Shown here: in pieces, positions 49,338 to 60,378 of the stretch | Numbering within the stretch: the stretch's first letter is position 1 | How the letters are laid out: the number at the start of each line of letters is the position of its first letter | Assembly: GCA_029531795.1 (NCBI GenBank) | Contig: JAPEIS010000004.1 | Coordinates: 1,860,001-1,924,000 of the forward strand | Reading direction: 5' to 3' | DNA from: Sclerotinia nivalis | Lineage: Eukaryota > Ascomycota > Leotiomycetes > Helotiales > Sclerotiniaceae | Length of the DNA: 64,000 bases | Position numbers and translations under genes: made by a program | The notes under the pieces: generated by a model | Seen by the model: the letters and a program-made list of their open reading frames with translations, nothing else | Databases searched by the model: none | Told to the model about the DNA's origin: nothing

Positions 49338-51314
49338 TCAGTCGCCACAAGTTACATTTCCATCCGCCAAGTTTCGCAGGGCGGAAAGCTTCATGCGCAA
49401 ACATATTGATTTAGGGGGTACATCAAATCCATTCTCGTCAATGTCTTGATCCTGGCATACAAAAGCGCGAGTCTTTCCATGCCTTGAACGACCATCAAGT
49501 AAATCACATACTTTCCCGACGATGCTGCCTTTATTTCCTTCCTTCCTCATCACTACAGCGGTACTTGTAGCTCGAAACTGAACAATCACATCGCCGATCT
49601 GTGCATTATCGGATACGTATCCTATCATCCCATACTCTTCAAAGAACAGCCTGACCGGCGTAGAGTTGTCAGATTGTTCTATCTTCCACTTTGCCTCATG
49701 AAGGGTTTGATGAAACGAGGACAAGAGCTGCAATACTATGCGTTCTCTCTTCCCTGGTGGCAGCAACTTATGACGCGGGACTAGGACACCAGAAGCTCGG
49801 TGGTCCATATCCTTGTCTTCTGAGGTAGCATGGTTGGTCAAATAGAACGCTGAAAATGAGAATTTTCCCCGGCTCCCGTAATTGCAAATGTCATCAATGT
49901 TGTGTAATTGAGTGTCATGAAGGTATCCTTTGCCGCCACGTAGATGGAGAAAGTAACGTAGTTGATCCTCGATGCGTGGAGTTGCATTCAAATCTGAAAA
50001 ATCCAAATCTTGGAGATAATCTGTTAAGCACAGATCTTTCAACGGCGGGCTGAGATATACAATAGACCCTCGAACATTTCCAACTGCTTTCATAACCTCG
50101 TGTCCCTCCAAATCGTCTGGGTTATCATCGAGGAAACCTTGCACGATATGGATTGATTCGGGCATCGTTCTCGCAAGGGTTTGCCTGAAATGTTCATATT
50201 TCTCAAGGACATCAATTTTATCAACATGACGACGGAAATGATGAAGAGTAACCATAGATATTGTTTCGAAGAATGATTTCCTGTAATCCGCGGGAGTGGC
50301 CTTAGAGCAGCAATCCTTCGCAAGGCTGTATAAGCCAAAGAACCTATCTCTTTGATCAGTGCATAATGCCTCGCTATGAGTCAGAAACAGATCTAGTAAT
50401 GGGACCCGTTCTTTAATCTCCTGTCTCCTCTGGGATAATCGATAGGGTACACTATTCCGAATAGCTTCCAGTGTTTGTAACAAGCTAAAGTAACCTTTAT
50501 CACCACCCCCGGCTAACGACGTTCCAACGTATAAATTCATGGCTGCCTCTTGGACAGTGTTCATTCGTCGAAACACCCAATCTAGGCGCTCCCAGTCAAA
50601 ATTCAAAGATGAGCAGTGAGCTTTGATTTTTGAAGCGAGGACTACCTCCTGTATAATCCACAATCTTTGCCAATATGGCCTGTGGCATAAAAGAGATAAC
50701 TCCGTCCAAAACTTGACATGCGTAACGGCTGCATGCTCTGATATTAATCTTGAAAGCTCTTTCGCGGACGTTTCGGAGCTCCCTAGGCTGTCGAGCAAGA
50801 CCATTGCGCCCCAGTAGTCTCTTCCAGCTTTGCCCAACCACACGATTACTTCGTCGGCTTTCGTAAAAATTTGACTCATAAGAGCAACTTGCCCATTACG
50901 CTCATCGAAATCCTCTTGATTGATGCAAACAGCATCCACCCATAGATGACGACGGCGACCCCGTAGTCGAAGAGAATCTAGTGCGGCAAATAAATTGTCT
51001 CGTATGTAGTAATCTGTTTGATCTATCGTAATTGTTTTGTTCGCTGGTAGATCGCCCCATGCATAAGATAATGCCTCATATTTGACATTGGTGAGTAGGG
51101 AAACATGAATGAATTCATACTTCTGGCTATTAGAGCCTGCGTGTGGAAGAACAAGGAGGCGGATCTCTTCTCTATCAATATCTAATGGTTTATACGATGG
51201 TTTGGGGCCTCTGGGCTTATAGTGATGCAAATCTGTAGCAAACGGGGAATTTGAGGTCTCAATAGGAGGGGGAGTAGGAAGTAGAGGCGATGTGTAACCA
51301 TTCATTGCCATCAT
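49338..51314 (-). CDS. HET-domain protein (heterokaryon incompatibility type)
   Basis: A 658-residue single-exon protein with an N-terminal HET domain (PF06985). Three signature blocks are present: YEALSYAWGDLPANKTI (residues 79 onward), HLWVDAVCINQEDFDERNGQ (123 onward) and MSQIFTKADEVIVWLGKAG. The first ATG in frame is at 51314 (MMAMNGYTSPLLPTPPPIET); further upstream the frame is stopped before any ATG. The C-terminal half, about 450 residues, is diverse as usual for the family, with a segment KERVPLLDLFLTHSEALCTD and FFGLYSLAKDCC that many HET proteins share. HET proteins can trigger programmed cell death when incompatible nuclei meet, but most genomic copies are untested. No NACHT or WD40 partner domain is seen here, so it could be a stand-alone effector. 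Confidence 0.93.
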   Translation of the reverse strand: MMAMNGYTSPLLPTPPPIETSNSPFATDLHHYKPRGPKPSYKPLDIDREEIRLLVLPHAGSNSQKYEFIHVSLLTNVKYEALSYAWGDLPANKTITIDQTDYYIRDNLFAALDSLRLRGRRRHLWVDAVCINQEDFDERNGQVALMSQIFTKADEVIVWLGKAGRDYWGAMVLLDSLGSSETSAKELSRLISEHAAVTHVKFWTELSLLCHRPYWQRLWIIQEVVLASKIKAHCSSLNFDWERLDWVFRRMNTVQEAAMNLYVGTSLAGGGDKGYFSLLQTLEAIRNSVPYRLSQRRQEIKERVPLLDLFLTHSEALCTDQRDRFFGLYSLAKDCCSKATPADYRKSFFETISMVTLHHFRRHVDKIDVLEKYEHFRQTLARTMPESIHIVQGFLDDNPDDLEGHEVMKAVGNVRGSIVYLSPPLKDLCLTDYLQDLDFSDLNATPRIEDQLRYFLHLRGGKGYLHDTQLHNIDDICNYGSRGKFSFSAFYLTNHATSEDKDMDHRASGVLVPRHKLLPPGKRERIVLQLLSSFHQTLHEAKWKIEQSDNSTPVRLFFEEYGMIGYVSDNAQIGDVIVQFRATSTAVVMRKEGNKGSIVGKVCDLLDGRSRHGKTRAFVCQDQDIDENGFDVPPKSICLRMKLSALRNLADGNVTCGD

Positions 51315-52238
51315 TGATACAATTGCTTTTTTCGACGGCCCATCAGTATTTCGAAAGAGGTTTGGTTTGATGCATGAGTGTTTCAACGCCTCATATTCGG
51401 ACGAGCTGGATTAGGTTTGATTCATTGATTGCCAATGGTAAGTTTGAACAATGAGTGTCTAAACATGATTGTCCGACCATTTAGTTGGAGATTCAGAAAA
51501 TTATAGCCAAATTTTTTGGATATAATATCCTCAACATCACTCGTTGGATTGTAGACGTTAATAGCTTGATTCATCATAGTATGGATATATAGTAGTTATC
51601 GATAACGTCGTGGCATGCAATTGTAAGATTCTAGAAAAGTCGGTGTTTAAGACAACCTTGCATATGCATCACTAGCGCGAATCCGCCTAGATCACATGTT
51701 CACGTCGAGATGAGTGGCTTCAATGATCACATCAATGTCAAGAAGACCGTGGGGCTCATATCTCGAAGGCAGGCCCCATATTATTTGCTCAAACAAAGTT
51801 TATATAAATGTTAAGATCGTGACAGCGGTGGAATGTTTGGCAATTTGAGTAGGTCCCGAAATCCCCAAAAGCTCGTTGTACAGACTCCTTTGAGTGTACA
51901 ATACAGAGACCGCATACTTAGGAGTGATTCACATGGAGAGCAGCCAGACCAATTGGCTGAGAGGATTTTAGAACAAGCGGAGTCACATTCTCACAGAAGG
52001 GCGACATGAGATGAAGCTCTCAAACTGAGAGTATGTGTTCTCCGCAGTGCTAGCATATATTCGTTCACACTGACATAACATAGGATATTGAATACCACCC
52101 TATAAACATCTTAGACGTGGGTTTTCTGACAGCCTGTTATAAATCTTTTATTCTCCGAAACGCCCGATCAGGATACCACACCGCTGATCCCAAATATGCT
52201 ACTAACAACATTGTATACTCCGAAGCCCAGCTCCAAGC
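51315..52238. other. Intergenic region
   Basis: About 0.9 kb holding the HET gene promoter and the ARPC4 3' end. No gene or repeat is recognised. Confidence 0.5.
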
Positions 52239-52979
52239 TTAATCGAACTGGAGGCACAACATTAGCTGATGTTAGAAATATCCAAGGAATACTTACAGGT
52301 GTTAAAAACGATTCCGCAACGAATCTTGCACGAGCGTTCAACTATTTCCCGTGTTAGCGACAGACCCCATCGAGAGGAAAGTACAGAGCCCACAAATAGC
52401 TTCATCTCCGAGATTTCCTTATCGACTTCCTCCATGAATTGTATGATGAAATCCACCAGCTTATGCTTTAACATCTCCTCTGTATGGAAGTTCGTAATCA
52501 AAAATGAAATATCGTAGCCCTAGTATAATATCAGCCTCCTCTCCTTACATATTCAAGTCCAACACCCACCTTAACCGGCTTTCTCCTAAGAATAAAGAAC
52601 GCTTCCGCTCTTTGGGTCAAGAATCTGGTAAATTTGTGTACAAGAATGTGCTCAATTTCGTCCGCTTGTTTGATCTTAATACTGATTCGGACACTGTTGA
52701 TACTTGGTTCAATGAGGACTCTTTCGTTTTCATTTCGTGCGACTGTCAAGGGATTTAAGAGGACTTCCGGTGAAGTTTTAGCTTCAATCTCTGGCACATT
52801 GTGCCTTTCGGAGGTCTGCGATGCGAAGTTCGAGAGGCATAGAGCTGCTGTTAAGGAAGATCGTACGCATTGAAGGTAAGGTCGCAATGATTGAGACTAT
52901 AACGATTCAATTAAAATCATGTCAGTTAATTCTCGAAGGTACTTAAGCTATAATAAGAATCAGATTTGTCACATACCAT
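52239..52979 (-). CDS. arpc4: Arp2/3 complex subunit 4 (ARPC4, 20 kDa)
   Basis: A 169-residue subunit of the actin-nucleating Arp2/3 complex, needed for branched actin at endocytic patches. Five exons: 52979-52977 (the ATG alone), 52896-52570, 52519-52394, 52341-52297 and 52247-52239. All introns are phase 0 and 49-80 nt long. The product begins [20 protein letters not shown], continues [20 protein letters not shown] and [20 protein letters not shown], then [19 protein letters not shown], and ends [17 protein letters not shown]. The sequence is highly conserved in eukaryotes and the length is exact for the family. The start and stop exons carry 3 and 9 coding nt, so automatic models often truncate this gene. 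It is divergent from UBP6. Confidence 0.95.
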
Positions 52980-53318
52980 CTTGTTGAGGTTTCTTGTCTC
53001 GAGTTTCTCCTTAAGATGTCATCAACAGTACCGACCGGTATGGAGTAACAATCGTGTTGTCGATGCTTTGGTGGGGCTGGGGCTATCTCTAGCGGTTCAG
53101 GCATCCCACGCGCTACGTAAGGCGCGCTAAGGAGTGAACAGTTCCGATTGTGTTTATCTATCATTTTCCCAATTCTGTTTGTAAAATACAACAATTTCAT
53201 AGAGAAGTTATTTTCAAGGCGAGAAATTCTAATTCTAGTCTCTGGTTTAACAAATCCTACAAAGCAACAGACACTACTCACAGATAATAACATTCAAGCA
53301 ACTCACCCCGCCATCATC
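52980..53318. promoter_or_regulatory. Bidirectional promoter region ARPC4/UBP6
   Basis: 339 bp separate the two divergent start codons, so both promoters and leaders must fit here. No TATA box is obvious, as is usual for housekeeping genes. Confidence 0.6.
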
Positions 53319-55084
53319 ATGGTAACCATACCTGGTAACTACTCTCTGCCCGCAAACGTTTTCACAATCTAACAATTACTGCAGTTATTATCAAGCATCA
53401 GGGCAAGAAATATGATGTTGAGCTTGATCCTACATCCAACGGCGAAACGTTGAAATACCAGCTCTATTCCCTCACTGGTGTTGAGCCAGAACGTCAAAAG
53501 ATTTTGGTTAAAGGTGGCCAACTTAAAGATGACACCGACCTCTCGAAGATTGGCGCCAAGCCAGGCCAGACATTTATGATGATGGGAACACCTGCAGAAG
53601 GAGGAACATTCTCTAGACCGAAGGAAGCAATTAAATTTGTTGAGGATATGACCGAAGCAGAAGCTGCACAACAAGAAGGCGCAACGCCGGCTGGATTGCA
53701 GAACCTGGGAAATACCTGTTATCTCAACTCATCTTTGCAAACTCTCAGAGTAATTCCAGAATTGCAAGATACGCTGCAGAAATACAGACCGGATGGACAA
53801 AGTGGCTCTAATCTGCTCGGTGGATTTGGACTCGGACCTCTGGATTTGACAGCTTCGATGCGAGATTTATACAAGCAGATGTCAGAAACACAAGAAGGGT
53901 TCCCACCACTTATTTTTCTCAACGCTTTACGACAAGCTTTCCCACAATTTAATGAGAAAGCGAAGAATGGTCATGGCTTCGCGCAACAAGATGCTGAAGA
54001 AGCTTGGACGCAAATCCTCCAGGTACTACGATCAAAATTGAAGATTAAAAATGAAGGTGGCATCCTCGGAGGATCTTCATCCGCGGAAGTCTCTTTTGTC
54101 GACAAATATATGGCTGGAGCATTCAAATCTATCACAGAGTGCGATGAGCAAGCGGCAAAGGATGGAGGCGAACAACCAGTCAATGGAGAAGATGTTTTCT
54201 TGAAGCTGGATTGTCATATCGGTGGCGCAACCAATCATCTCCGAGATGGAATTGTTGCAGGATTGGAGGAGAAGATTGAAAAGAGATCCGAAGTCCTTGG
54301 TCGCGATGCTATCTACACCAAGAAATCGAAAATTTCACGTCTGCCTAAATACCTTACTGTCCATTTCGTCCGATTTTACTGGAAACGCGAGGCCCAAAAG
54401 AAAGCAAAGATTATGCGCAAGGTCACATTCCCTGATGAACTGGACGTCGTTGAATTCTGTACGGATGAGCTTAAGCAAATGTTGATCCCCGTTAGAGACA
54501 AGGTTCGTGAGGTACGAAAGGAAGAGGAAGACGTTGAACGTGCTCGCAAGCGTCAAAAGCGTCTCCATGATAAAGAAGAGGCTGACAAAAAAGCTGGCCT
54601 TGTCGACGAAGCACCTTCATCTTCATCAAACAAGGACGAGAAGAAGGAGACTAAATCCAAAGATGGTGATACTGAAATGGAGGAGGTTGTTTATAAGACC
54701 GATGCGGAGATTGATGCCGAAAAGGCTGCTGCAATCTTGGAAGCCAAGAAGGAATTACATGCATTGATCAATCCTGAGCTTGCCAAGGATGATGGGGCTA
54801 ACAAGTCTGGTCTTTACGAACTTCGTGGCATTGTTACCCATCAAGGTTCTAGTGCGGATAGTGGCCATTACACTTCATATGTTAAGAAGCAAGGACCACT
54901 TGATCCCAAAACAGGCGTACGTGGCGAGGAAGATGGAAAATGGTGGTGGTTCAATGATGACAAGGTATCGGAGGTTGAACCTGAGAAGATCGCTACTCTT
55001 GCTGGTGGTGGAGAATCTCACTCTGCGCTCATCTTACTTTACAAGGCCATTCCTTTACCTAGTGCTGAAGGTCTCGACCAGTAA
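53319..55084 (+). CDS. UBP6: Proteasome-associated deubiquitinase Ubp6/USP14
   Basis: A 571-residue ubiquitin-specific protease that docks on the 26S proteasome base through an N-terminal ubiquitin-like domain and removes ubiquitin from substrates. Exon 1 is only 16 nt (53319-53334); the 50-nt intron has a TCTAAC branch, and exon 2 is 53385-55084. The ubiquitin-like domain covers about residues 5-75 (IIKHQGKKYDVELD, GVEPERQKILVKGGQLKDD). The Cys box is LQNLGNTCYLNSSLQ with Cys117, close to yeast Cys118. FGLGPLDLTASMRDLYKQM and FAQQDAEEAW follow. The His box is SGHYTSYVKK, and KWWWFNDDKVSEV carries the final acidic residue. A charged Lys/Glu insertion (ARKRQKRLHDKEEADKKAGL) sits between the catalytic boxes. 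No missing key residue. Confidence 0.96.
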
Positions 55085-55959
55085 ATCTCAGATGAATGTA
55101 TTGGAGATGAGGGATTGCATAGATAGTGAGCGAATATGCGTGCATTGTACGTGGCACGAAATAAAGTAGCTATGAATGACAAGAGACCACGATTATGAGA
55201 ATGAGATATACGATTAGAATAGTTTGCAAACCTATTGTATCATGTTGTCTTTTCATCAGGTATTCTATTATATTGTGCTATGCATCGATGAAAAGAAGTA
55301 ATCACTACCTTTGGATGAGTATATTTAGTAGTTAAAAGTCGCATCTCTTCCCAGCCAAGCCTGGTTACACCCAGCACCACACCATCAAGACCTCACACAT
55401 TCTCCCAAACCTCTCCACACTCAAAAATCAAAATATTTCCAATCAATCCCATCAGCATGACTCACTCATCCATCCCCAAACCCCAAACCATCAAAAAATT
55501 AACTCTCCTAAAACCTCACCTCACGTCACCATAAACATACCTCTAACTCGGAGACATATCAAACCCCCTATTCCCTTTCATCCTAGCACGTGCCAAAAAG
55601 TCCCCGAAAGCTATCCGACAAGCGAGATCTTGGTTCTTTGTTCTTTTTCATTGGTATTGATGTCCCCACTATTGTAAGGTTAGGTTAAGTGGAATCTACA
55701 CCCCACTATTTTTACTACTGCATTTCTTGGATGGATATATAAAGGTAAAGAGAGAGAATATTCTTCTTTTCTTTCTTATCTACTCGAGTATTTGTTTTTC
55801 CTTAACAGTTTTGATCTTGGATACATAGAACGTTACATCATATATTGTTGTTTATTTATTATCTTTGTATCTTTGATTTGATTTGTGGATATTTGTTTGA
55901 GATTGGATTTTGTCCGAATTGCTGGAACCTTTTGGATCATTGGAAACGATAATTTGAAA
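55085..55959. other. Intergenic region upstream of methyltransferase
   Basis: 875 bp. The first part is the UBP6 3' end. Around 55370-55560 it is C- and A-rich. TATATAAA at 55736-55743, about 220 bp before the next ATG, is a candidate core promoter. Confidence 0.5.
55736..55743 (+). promoter_or_regulatory. Candidate TATA box
   Basis: TATATAAA lies upstream of the His-rich methyltransferase and is followed by a T-rich leader. Consensus match only. Confidence 0.45.
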
Positions 55960-57063
55960 ATGGCGGAATCGGGTCATCATCATAATGGGGATGTGACGGA
56001 GAAGAACCGAGCACATTGGGAGTATGTACTTTTATCGCGTTTTCTTCTTGCCTTGAAGTTTTGGGATGGAGATGTGGTGTCTACACATGCTAGTTTTATA
56101 TCTTGAGGATTGAATGCTTCATCCTCTGACCAGCGTCAGAGATTGTGCTTCTTGCAAGACCCAATATTCGAAAAGACCAGAAGATTTCCACCTCCATGAA
56201 TCACAAACATCCAACATCCACTACCTCTTCCATCCACCCATCCATCCTCTCAAAATCCAAACTGACCCCCACCCAGCATCCAAGCCTCAACCTACGACAC
56301 GCATTTCCAAAAAACCATCGACCAACTAATCTCCATAATCCAAGAACCACGCGTCCTATCCTTCATCGGCGCGCCCTGGCAAACCGACTCCGCCCCTCCA
56401 ACACAAACCCTCAAACTCCTCGACTACGCCTGCGGCACCGGTCTCATAACACGCGCGCTACTCCCCTTCATCAGCCGCTCTATCGGTATTGATCTTTCTT
56501 CTTCCATGGTAGAGCAATACAACCTTCGAGCATCTAATCAAGGACTTGACCCTTCGGAAATGTTTGCTTATCAGGGGAATTTATTATCTTCGGATCCGGC
56601 TCCTGGGTTGGAGAGAGAAGATCTGTATGATTTTGATATTGCGGTTGTGGGACTCGGATTTCATCATTTTGAAAATCCGGCGTTGGCAGCGATGAAAGTA
56701 GGGGAGAGGTTAAAGAAGGGGGGGATTTTGGCCGTGGTCGATTTCGAAAGTCATGATGGGTATGGGAATCCTCATTCTCATTCCCATTCCCACTCCCACT
56801 CCCATGATCATCACCATTCTCACGAGAACTCAACCCCACCCCAAGAACAACTAAACCCCGAAACCCAGAAAGCCCAAGAAACAGTGACGCACCATGGATT
56901 TTCCCAAGAGGAAATTCAGAAGATATTCGAAGATGCAGGTGTAGGCATGGATTTTGGATATATGGTTCTAGGGAAGGGAATAGTGTTTCATGGGACGGGG
57001 GTGGAGGGACAGAAAAAAGATATGAAGAGGGCGGTATTTATGGCGAGGGGGGTGAAATTGTGA
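55960..57063 (+). CDS. SAM-dependent class I methyltransferase, His-rich
   Basis: A 282-residue predicted methyltransferase. Exon 1 is 55960-56021 (MAESGHHHNGDVTEKNRAHW), with a GTATGT donor. Exon 2 is 56277-57063, with an ACTGAC branch just before the acceptor. The 255-nt intron is long for this window and the join (HWDIQASTYDTHFQKTIDQL) is inferred from phase and family pattern. Motif I is LKLLDYACGTGLITRALLP, followed by SIGIDLSSSMVEQYN, FDIAVVGLGFHHFENPALAA and KKGGILAVVDFESHDG. An insertion of HS repeats then a HDHHHSHE stretch forms a metal-binding-like His tract. The C-terminal part (HGFSQEEIQKIFEDAGVGMD) matches the family end. The substrate is unknown. Confidence 0.85.
56769..56826 (+). 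repeat. His-Ser coding tandem repeat
   Basis: Repeats of CATTCC/CACTCC/CACTCT-type hexamers encode alternating His-Ser in the methyltransferase, continuing as Asp-His-His-His-Ser-His. Codon drift between copies shows it is not very recent. Confidence 0.85.
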
Positions 57064-57118
57064 GAACTTACTTGGAGGGGTGGGTAGAGCTTGAAGAAAT
57101 AGGAGATCTTGGAACAGG

Positions 57119-57276
57119 GTGTCCAATAGTCCGGACCGGCAGACTAGCTTTTAATGATCAAAATCCTTTGATTGTTTGAATATAATTCATTATTTCAACT
57201 GCTTTGAATATTCCAAATAAATTCAGGAATCCAAAAGATTCTCATTGTTGGATTGTAGTCTGGACTATTGGATAAT
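57119..57276. repeat. MITE-like element, copy B
   Basis: The ends TCCAATAGTCCGGAC and GTCTGGACTATTGGA are reverse complements with one mismatch. About 155 bp, AT-rich interior, no coding capacity. This is the best-preserved copy. Confidence 0.8.
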
Positions 57277-57371
57277 TTGTCTTGGAAGTAAGGAGTATTT
57301 AGGAGGAGATTAGAATGCGAGAACTCAGAAGGTAAATTGGAAATTGCAAATTATTCAAATAGCTATATCAG

Positions 57372-57536
57372 TATGTCCAATAGTCTTGCTGTATTCTGTC
57401 CGGATAGTTATCTGAATAGTTAGTCTATGGTTTTATTGGATTAGATGGATTACTAGAGAGATTTCAATATAAAAAGTCTGGATTAGATGCTCTAATATTA
57501 AAAGATTTAGATTATAGTCTGGATTTTTGGGTTGAA
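57372..57536. repeat. MITE-like element, copy C
   Basis: Starts ATGTCCAATAGTCTTGCTG and ends ATTATAGTCTGGATTTTTGG, degenerate versions of the ends of copy B. It lies about 95 bp after copy B in the same orientation. Confidence 0.6.
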
Positions 57537-58635
57537 TAATGATATGGGAGATCTTTCGCCGATTACTTGTTCCAAGGAGTAAATACACATTCACATTCAC
57601 ATTCAATCCTCCAAAAATATTATAATCAAGCTTATACTATTTTTAACTTTAACTACCTACACTAACTTATATATAAACTCAATGATCTTGCATACAATCC
57701 CACCCTTTCGCTCGGGCATATAAGTAACCTCGCATCATGAATCAGATAATAATTCAGTCCGCGACATTCAATACAATTGCCCATCCGCCAACGCTGTAAT
57801 CCTCCATCAACGTCGCACCTTTAGAATCAATGGGGAAAGAAAAGCGCGCGCAAGCTTGGCTGGGTCTTGGTCCGTCGAACTCCGCGTAGACCCCTATAAA
57901 CCCGAAAGTCAAGCCTATAAAGGGAGTCTGCGCAGACACGTCCCTCAACCATGCAAGAACTTAAATAAAATAAAACGCAAAATGAGAAGGTCCTCAATGG
58001 TGGGTATACCTGCCCAAACCGTAATCATACCCAAGTGGGTATCCAAAGAAAGAAGCCCCCTCAAAATCAAAACTCGGAAAATGTATACGAACAGAAAAAT
58101 CAAAAAACCTCCTGTCCAAGCCCCCCATGTTTGCCTCTCGATGATCTTCAATAGAGAAGAAAACCAAATAAACACCTTAAATAGCAATGCCGGTGCCGTG
58201 AGGCAAGCCTATCCCTTTCTAAAGAATTTTTTGAAACATACAAACAACTCCAATCCCCAGCCAGCCATCCTTTAGATAAATGCCCTCACTAATATGAGGT
58301 TCTTGTTCATGCACTCCTTAATTTCGTATATAGACTGCAAGAGCCTTTGTTGTTCGTATCGGGTCCAATACTGGGAGCTTAATTTTGTTGTTGCTTAGAG
58401 AAGTATAGAGGAAAACAAAAAGTAATGTCAAAGTAAATTCGAAAATGAAATAAAGGAGAATGAAAAGCCATCAATTTTGGCAGAATCCCCGGATAAAATG
58501 TACAATACCGATCGATCAGCCAGTTCCTGGAGTATCATTGGCACATTGAAAAAGGAGCCTACAGAAAAGGTGATATAAGTGAGAAAGAAAAAAACTGCTA
58601 TAGCAGAATTTATCTCGGAATCCACATGTGAATTC

Positions 58636-60378
58636 TTAAGATATCTTGCCTTGTCCCAAACGTCCCAGCATATTCCGGTCAATATCTTTATTGTCTTGTG
58701 CTATGACATTTGATATTGCCATTGGATGCGAGAATCCAGCACCAAGGCTTGTTCCGAGAGGAGATCCTTGAGGCAAATAAGGGAGCTCGGATCGGTGAGG
58801 AGAAAATTGACTAGGTGGGTAATAACCACCTGGGATCTGAGAATTAAACGATGACGCTGAACCATTTGGAGAAGGGGACTTTCGTGGTACTTCATATGGG
58901 TTTACAGGGGCCAATTGTCGGCTTTCTTCCATGGGTCGGTATGCCAAGGTGTTTTCTCCTTGCTGATATCCAAAATGTTGGCCGAGAGCAGGTGGCGGGA
59001 ATGAGGAACGATGTTGTTCACCTTGAATGGCTGGTAAGCGTGGTAGAATGTTTTCTCCTCGTTGGTATTCGTAGAATTGACCTTGACCAGATGGTGGCAA
59101 TCTGGCATAGTGTTGCTCATCTGTTTCGCGCTTACGTTTCTGAGAATCTAATGAGTCTGTCGGAGAGGGCAAGGTAGCATCCTGATTATATGGCGATCTG
59201 GTTAAAGGAGCCAGATGAACTGGATGATGTGGTCGGGACATTCGTCGACGATCTTGTGGTATGTGCGGGTCGAACGTTGATTGTGGTGGGCGAAACATCT
59301 GATGCGATGCAGGAGGGGATTGCTCCAAAAATTCCTTTGGCATGGGTTGACCATGAGCACCATAAACCTGTTGATCTGGGCCGACAGCTCCACCTTTTGC
59401 TGCGTAGAGGGCCTCAAGTGGTACAAATGCCTGTGCTGAAGATACAGGAGTGAAAATGCACTCCTGTCTGAAGCGCGTACAATTACTACATTTTCCTCCG
59501 GAACCGTCCGCATTGAAACCTGTGCAACGAATCTGCTTATAATATTAGCACTGTTGATTGATTTTGTTGTGAGTTATGATTTTTCGAATCAAACAATCTT
59601 TTAGAGAATATAAATAAATCAAACTCACCTTGCGTCTTCTGCAATATTTGCATGCAATTGCGGTCCTTTGTCTAGGAGCGCTCTGTTTGAAGGCCATTGG
59701 CTGCGCAGAAGGGGCTTGCTCTTGCGTATAACCTCTGCCATCATGATAAGCATAGGGAGGAGGCGCATCGTAACCTGTCGGTGGGTATCTGCCATCTTGA
59801 GAAGTAGCTATTGATTGTCCAGGATACTGCGGTCCATTGTTTGGCCGGGTTTGATAGAGTTCTGGGTAGCCATTGGATGGGTGGGTTCCTTGGCTCCAAC
59901 CACTTTGTGGGTGATACTCCAAAGTTGGCGAGGTATTGTAACGCGTTCGATTGAATGGGTTAGATGGCGCCATTCGATTGTCAGCAGGATGCTGCGGTTC
60001 GTTGCTTGTACGATGCGACACGCGGTTATCTGGAGCGTCTTGGCGGATATGATTATGATATTGCGATCCATTATTTGGTGAGGAGTGTGATGCCAAATTA
60101 TCCCGAAGTGCGGGGGACGAGGGGGGATGTGATCTGCCGTTTGATAGTGCGTATGGATTTTTGAGAATCCCTTGATATGTAGCTTGCTGCTGCAAACTCA
60201 TACCTGAAGAAAGAAGGGATCCAGTAAGCGTTGGTGCATTGTTTGTTACTGTACCTGTACATGATAGTCGTGGGCGCTCGAGAGTTGCAGAACTTGAAGC
60301 ATAATGTGATATACTACTTGGGGAAGGTTGTATAGGCGGATGATAGCTCGGCCTATCACCCGGAGGGTGGCTATTCAT
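58636..60378 (-). CDS. Zn2Cys6 transcription factor
   Basis: A 548-residue fungal binuclear zinc-cluster regulator. Exons are 60378-59629 and 59532-58636, joined by a 96-nt intron with a GTGCTAAT branch. The intron falls inside the DNA-binding domain: IACKYCRRRK joins IRCTGFNADGSGGKCSNCTR, giving Cys243, 246, 253, 265, 268 and 275 with spacing C-x2-C-x6-C-x11-C-x2-C-x6-C. ECIFTPVSSAQAFVPLEAL follows. The rest is Pro/Ser/Gln/Tyr-rich and disordered, including NPFNRTRYN and an N-terminal SSSISHYASSSATLE-like region. No fungal_trans middle domain was recognised, and the cluster is central rather than N-terminal. The cluster with TPVSSAQAF resembles the ProA/RosA-like group of developmental regulators, but this was not tested. 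Confidence 0.9.

Larger units (their letters stand above)
57064..58635. other. Intergenic region with element copies B and C
   Basis: 1.6 kb between two convergent genes. It contains two copies of an inverted-repeat element. A hydrophobic minus-strand open stretch at 57945-58187 (GGFLIFLFVYIFRVLILRGL) has no supporting splice structure and I do not call it a gene. Confidence 0.5.

Noticed and set aside
57754..58275. Open frames on both strands, one strongly hydrophobic
   Set aside because: Hydrophobicity comes from T-rich sequence. No start context, intron or homologous motif supports a membrane protein.
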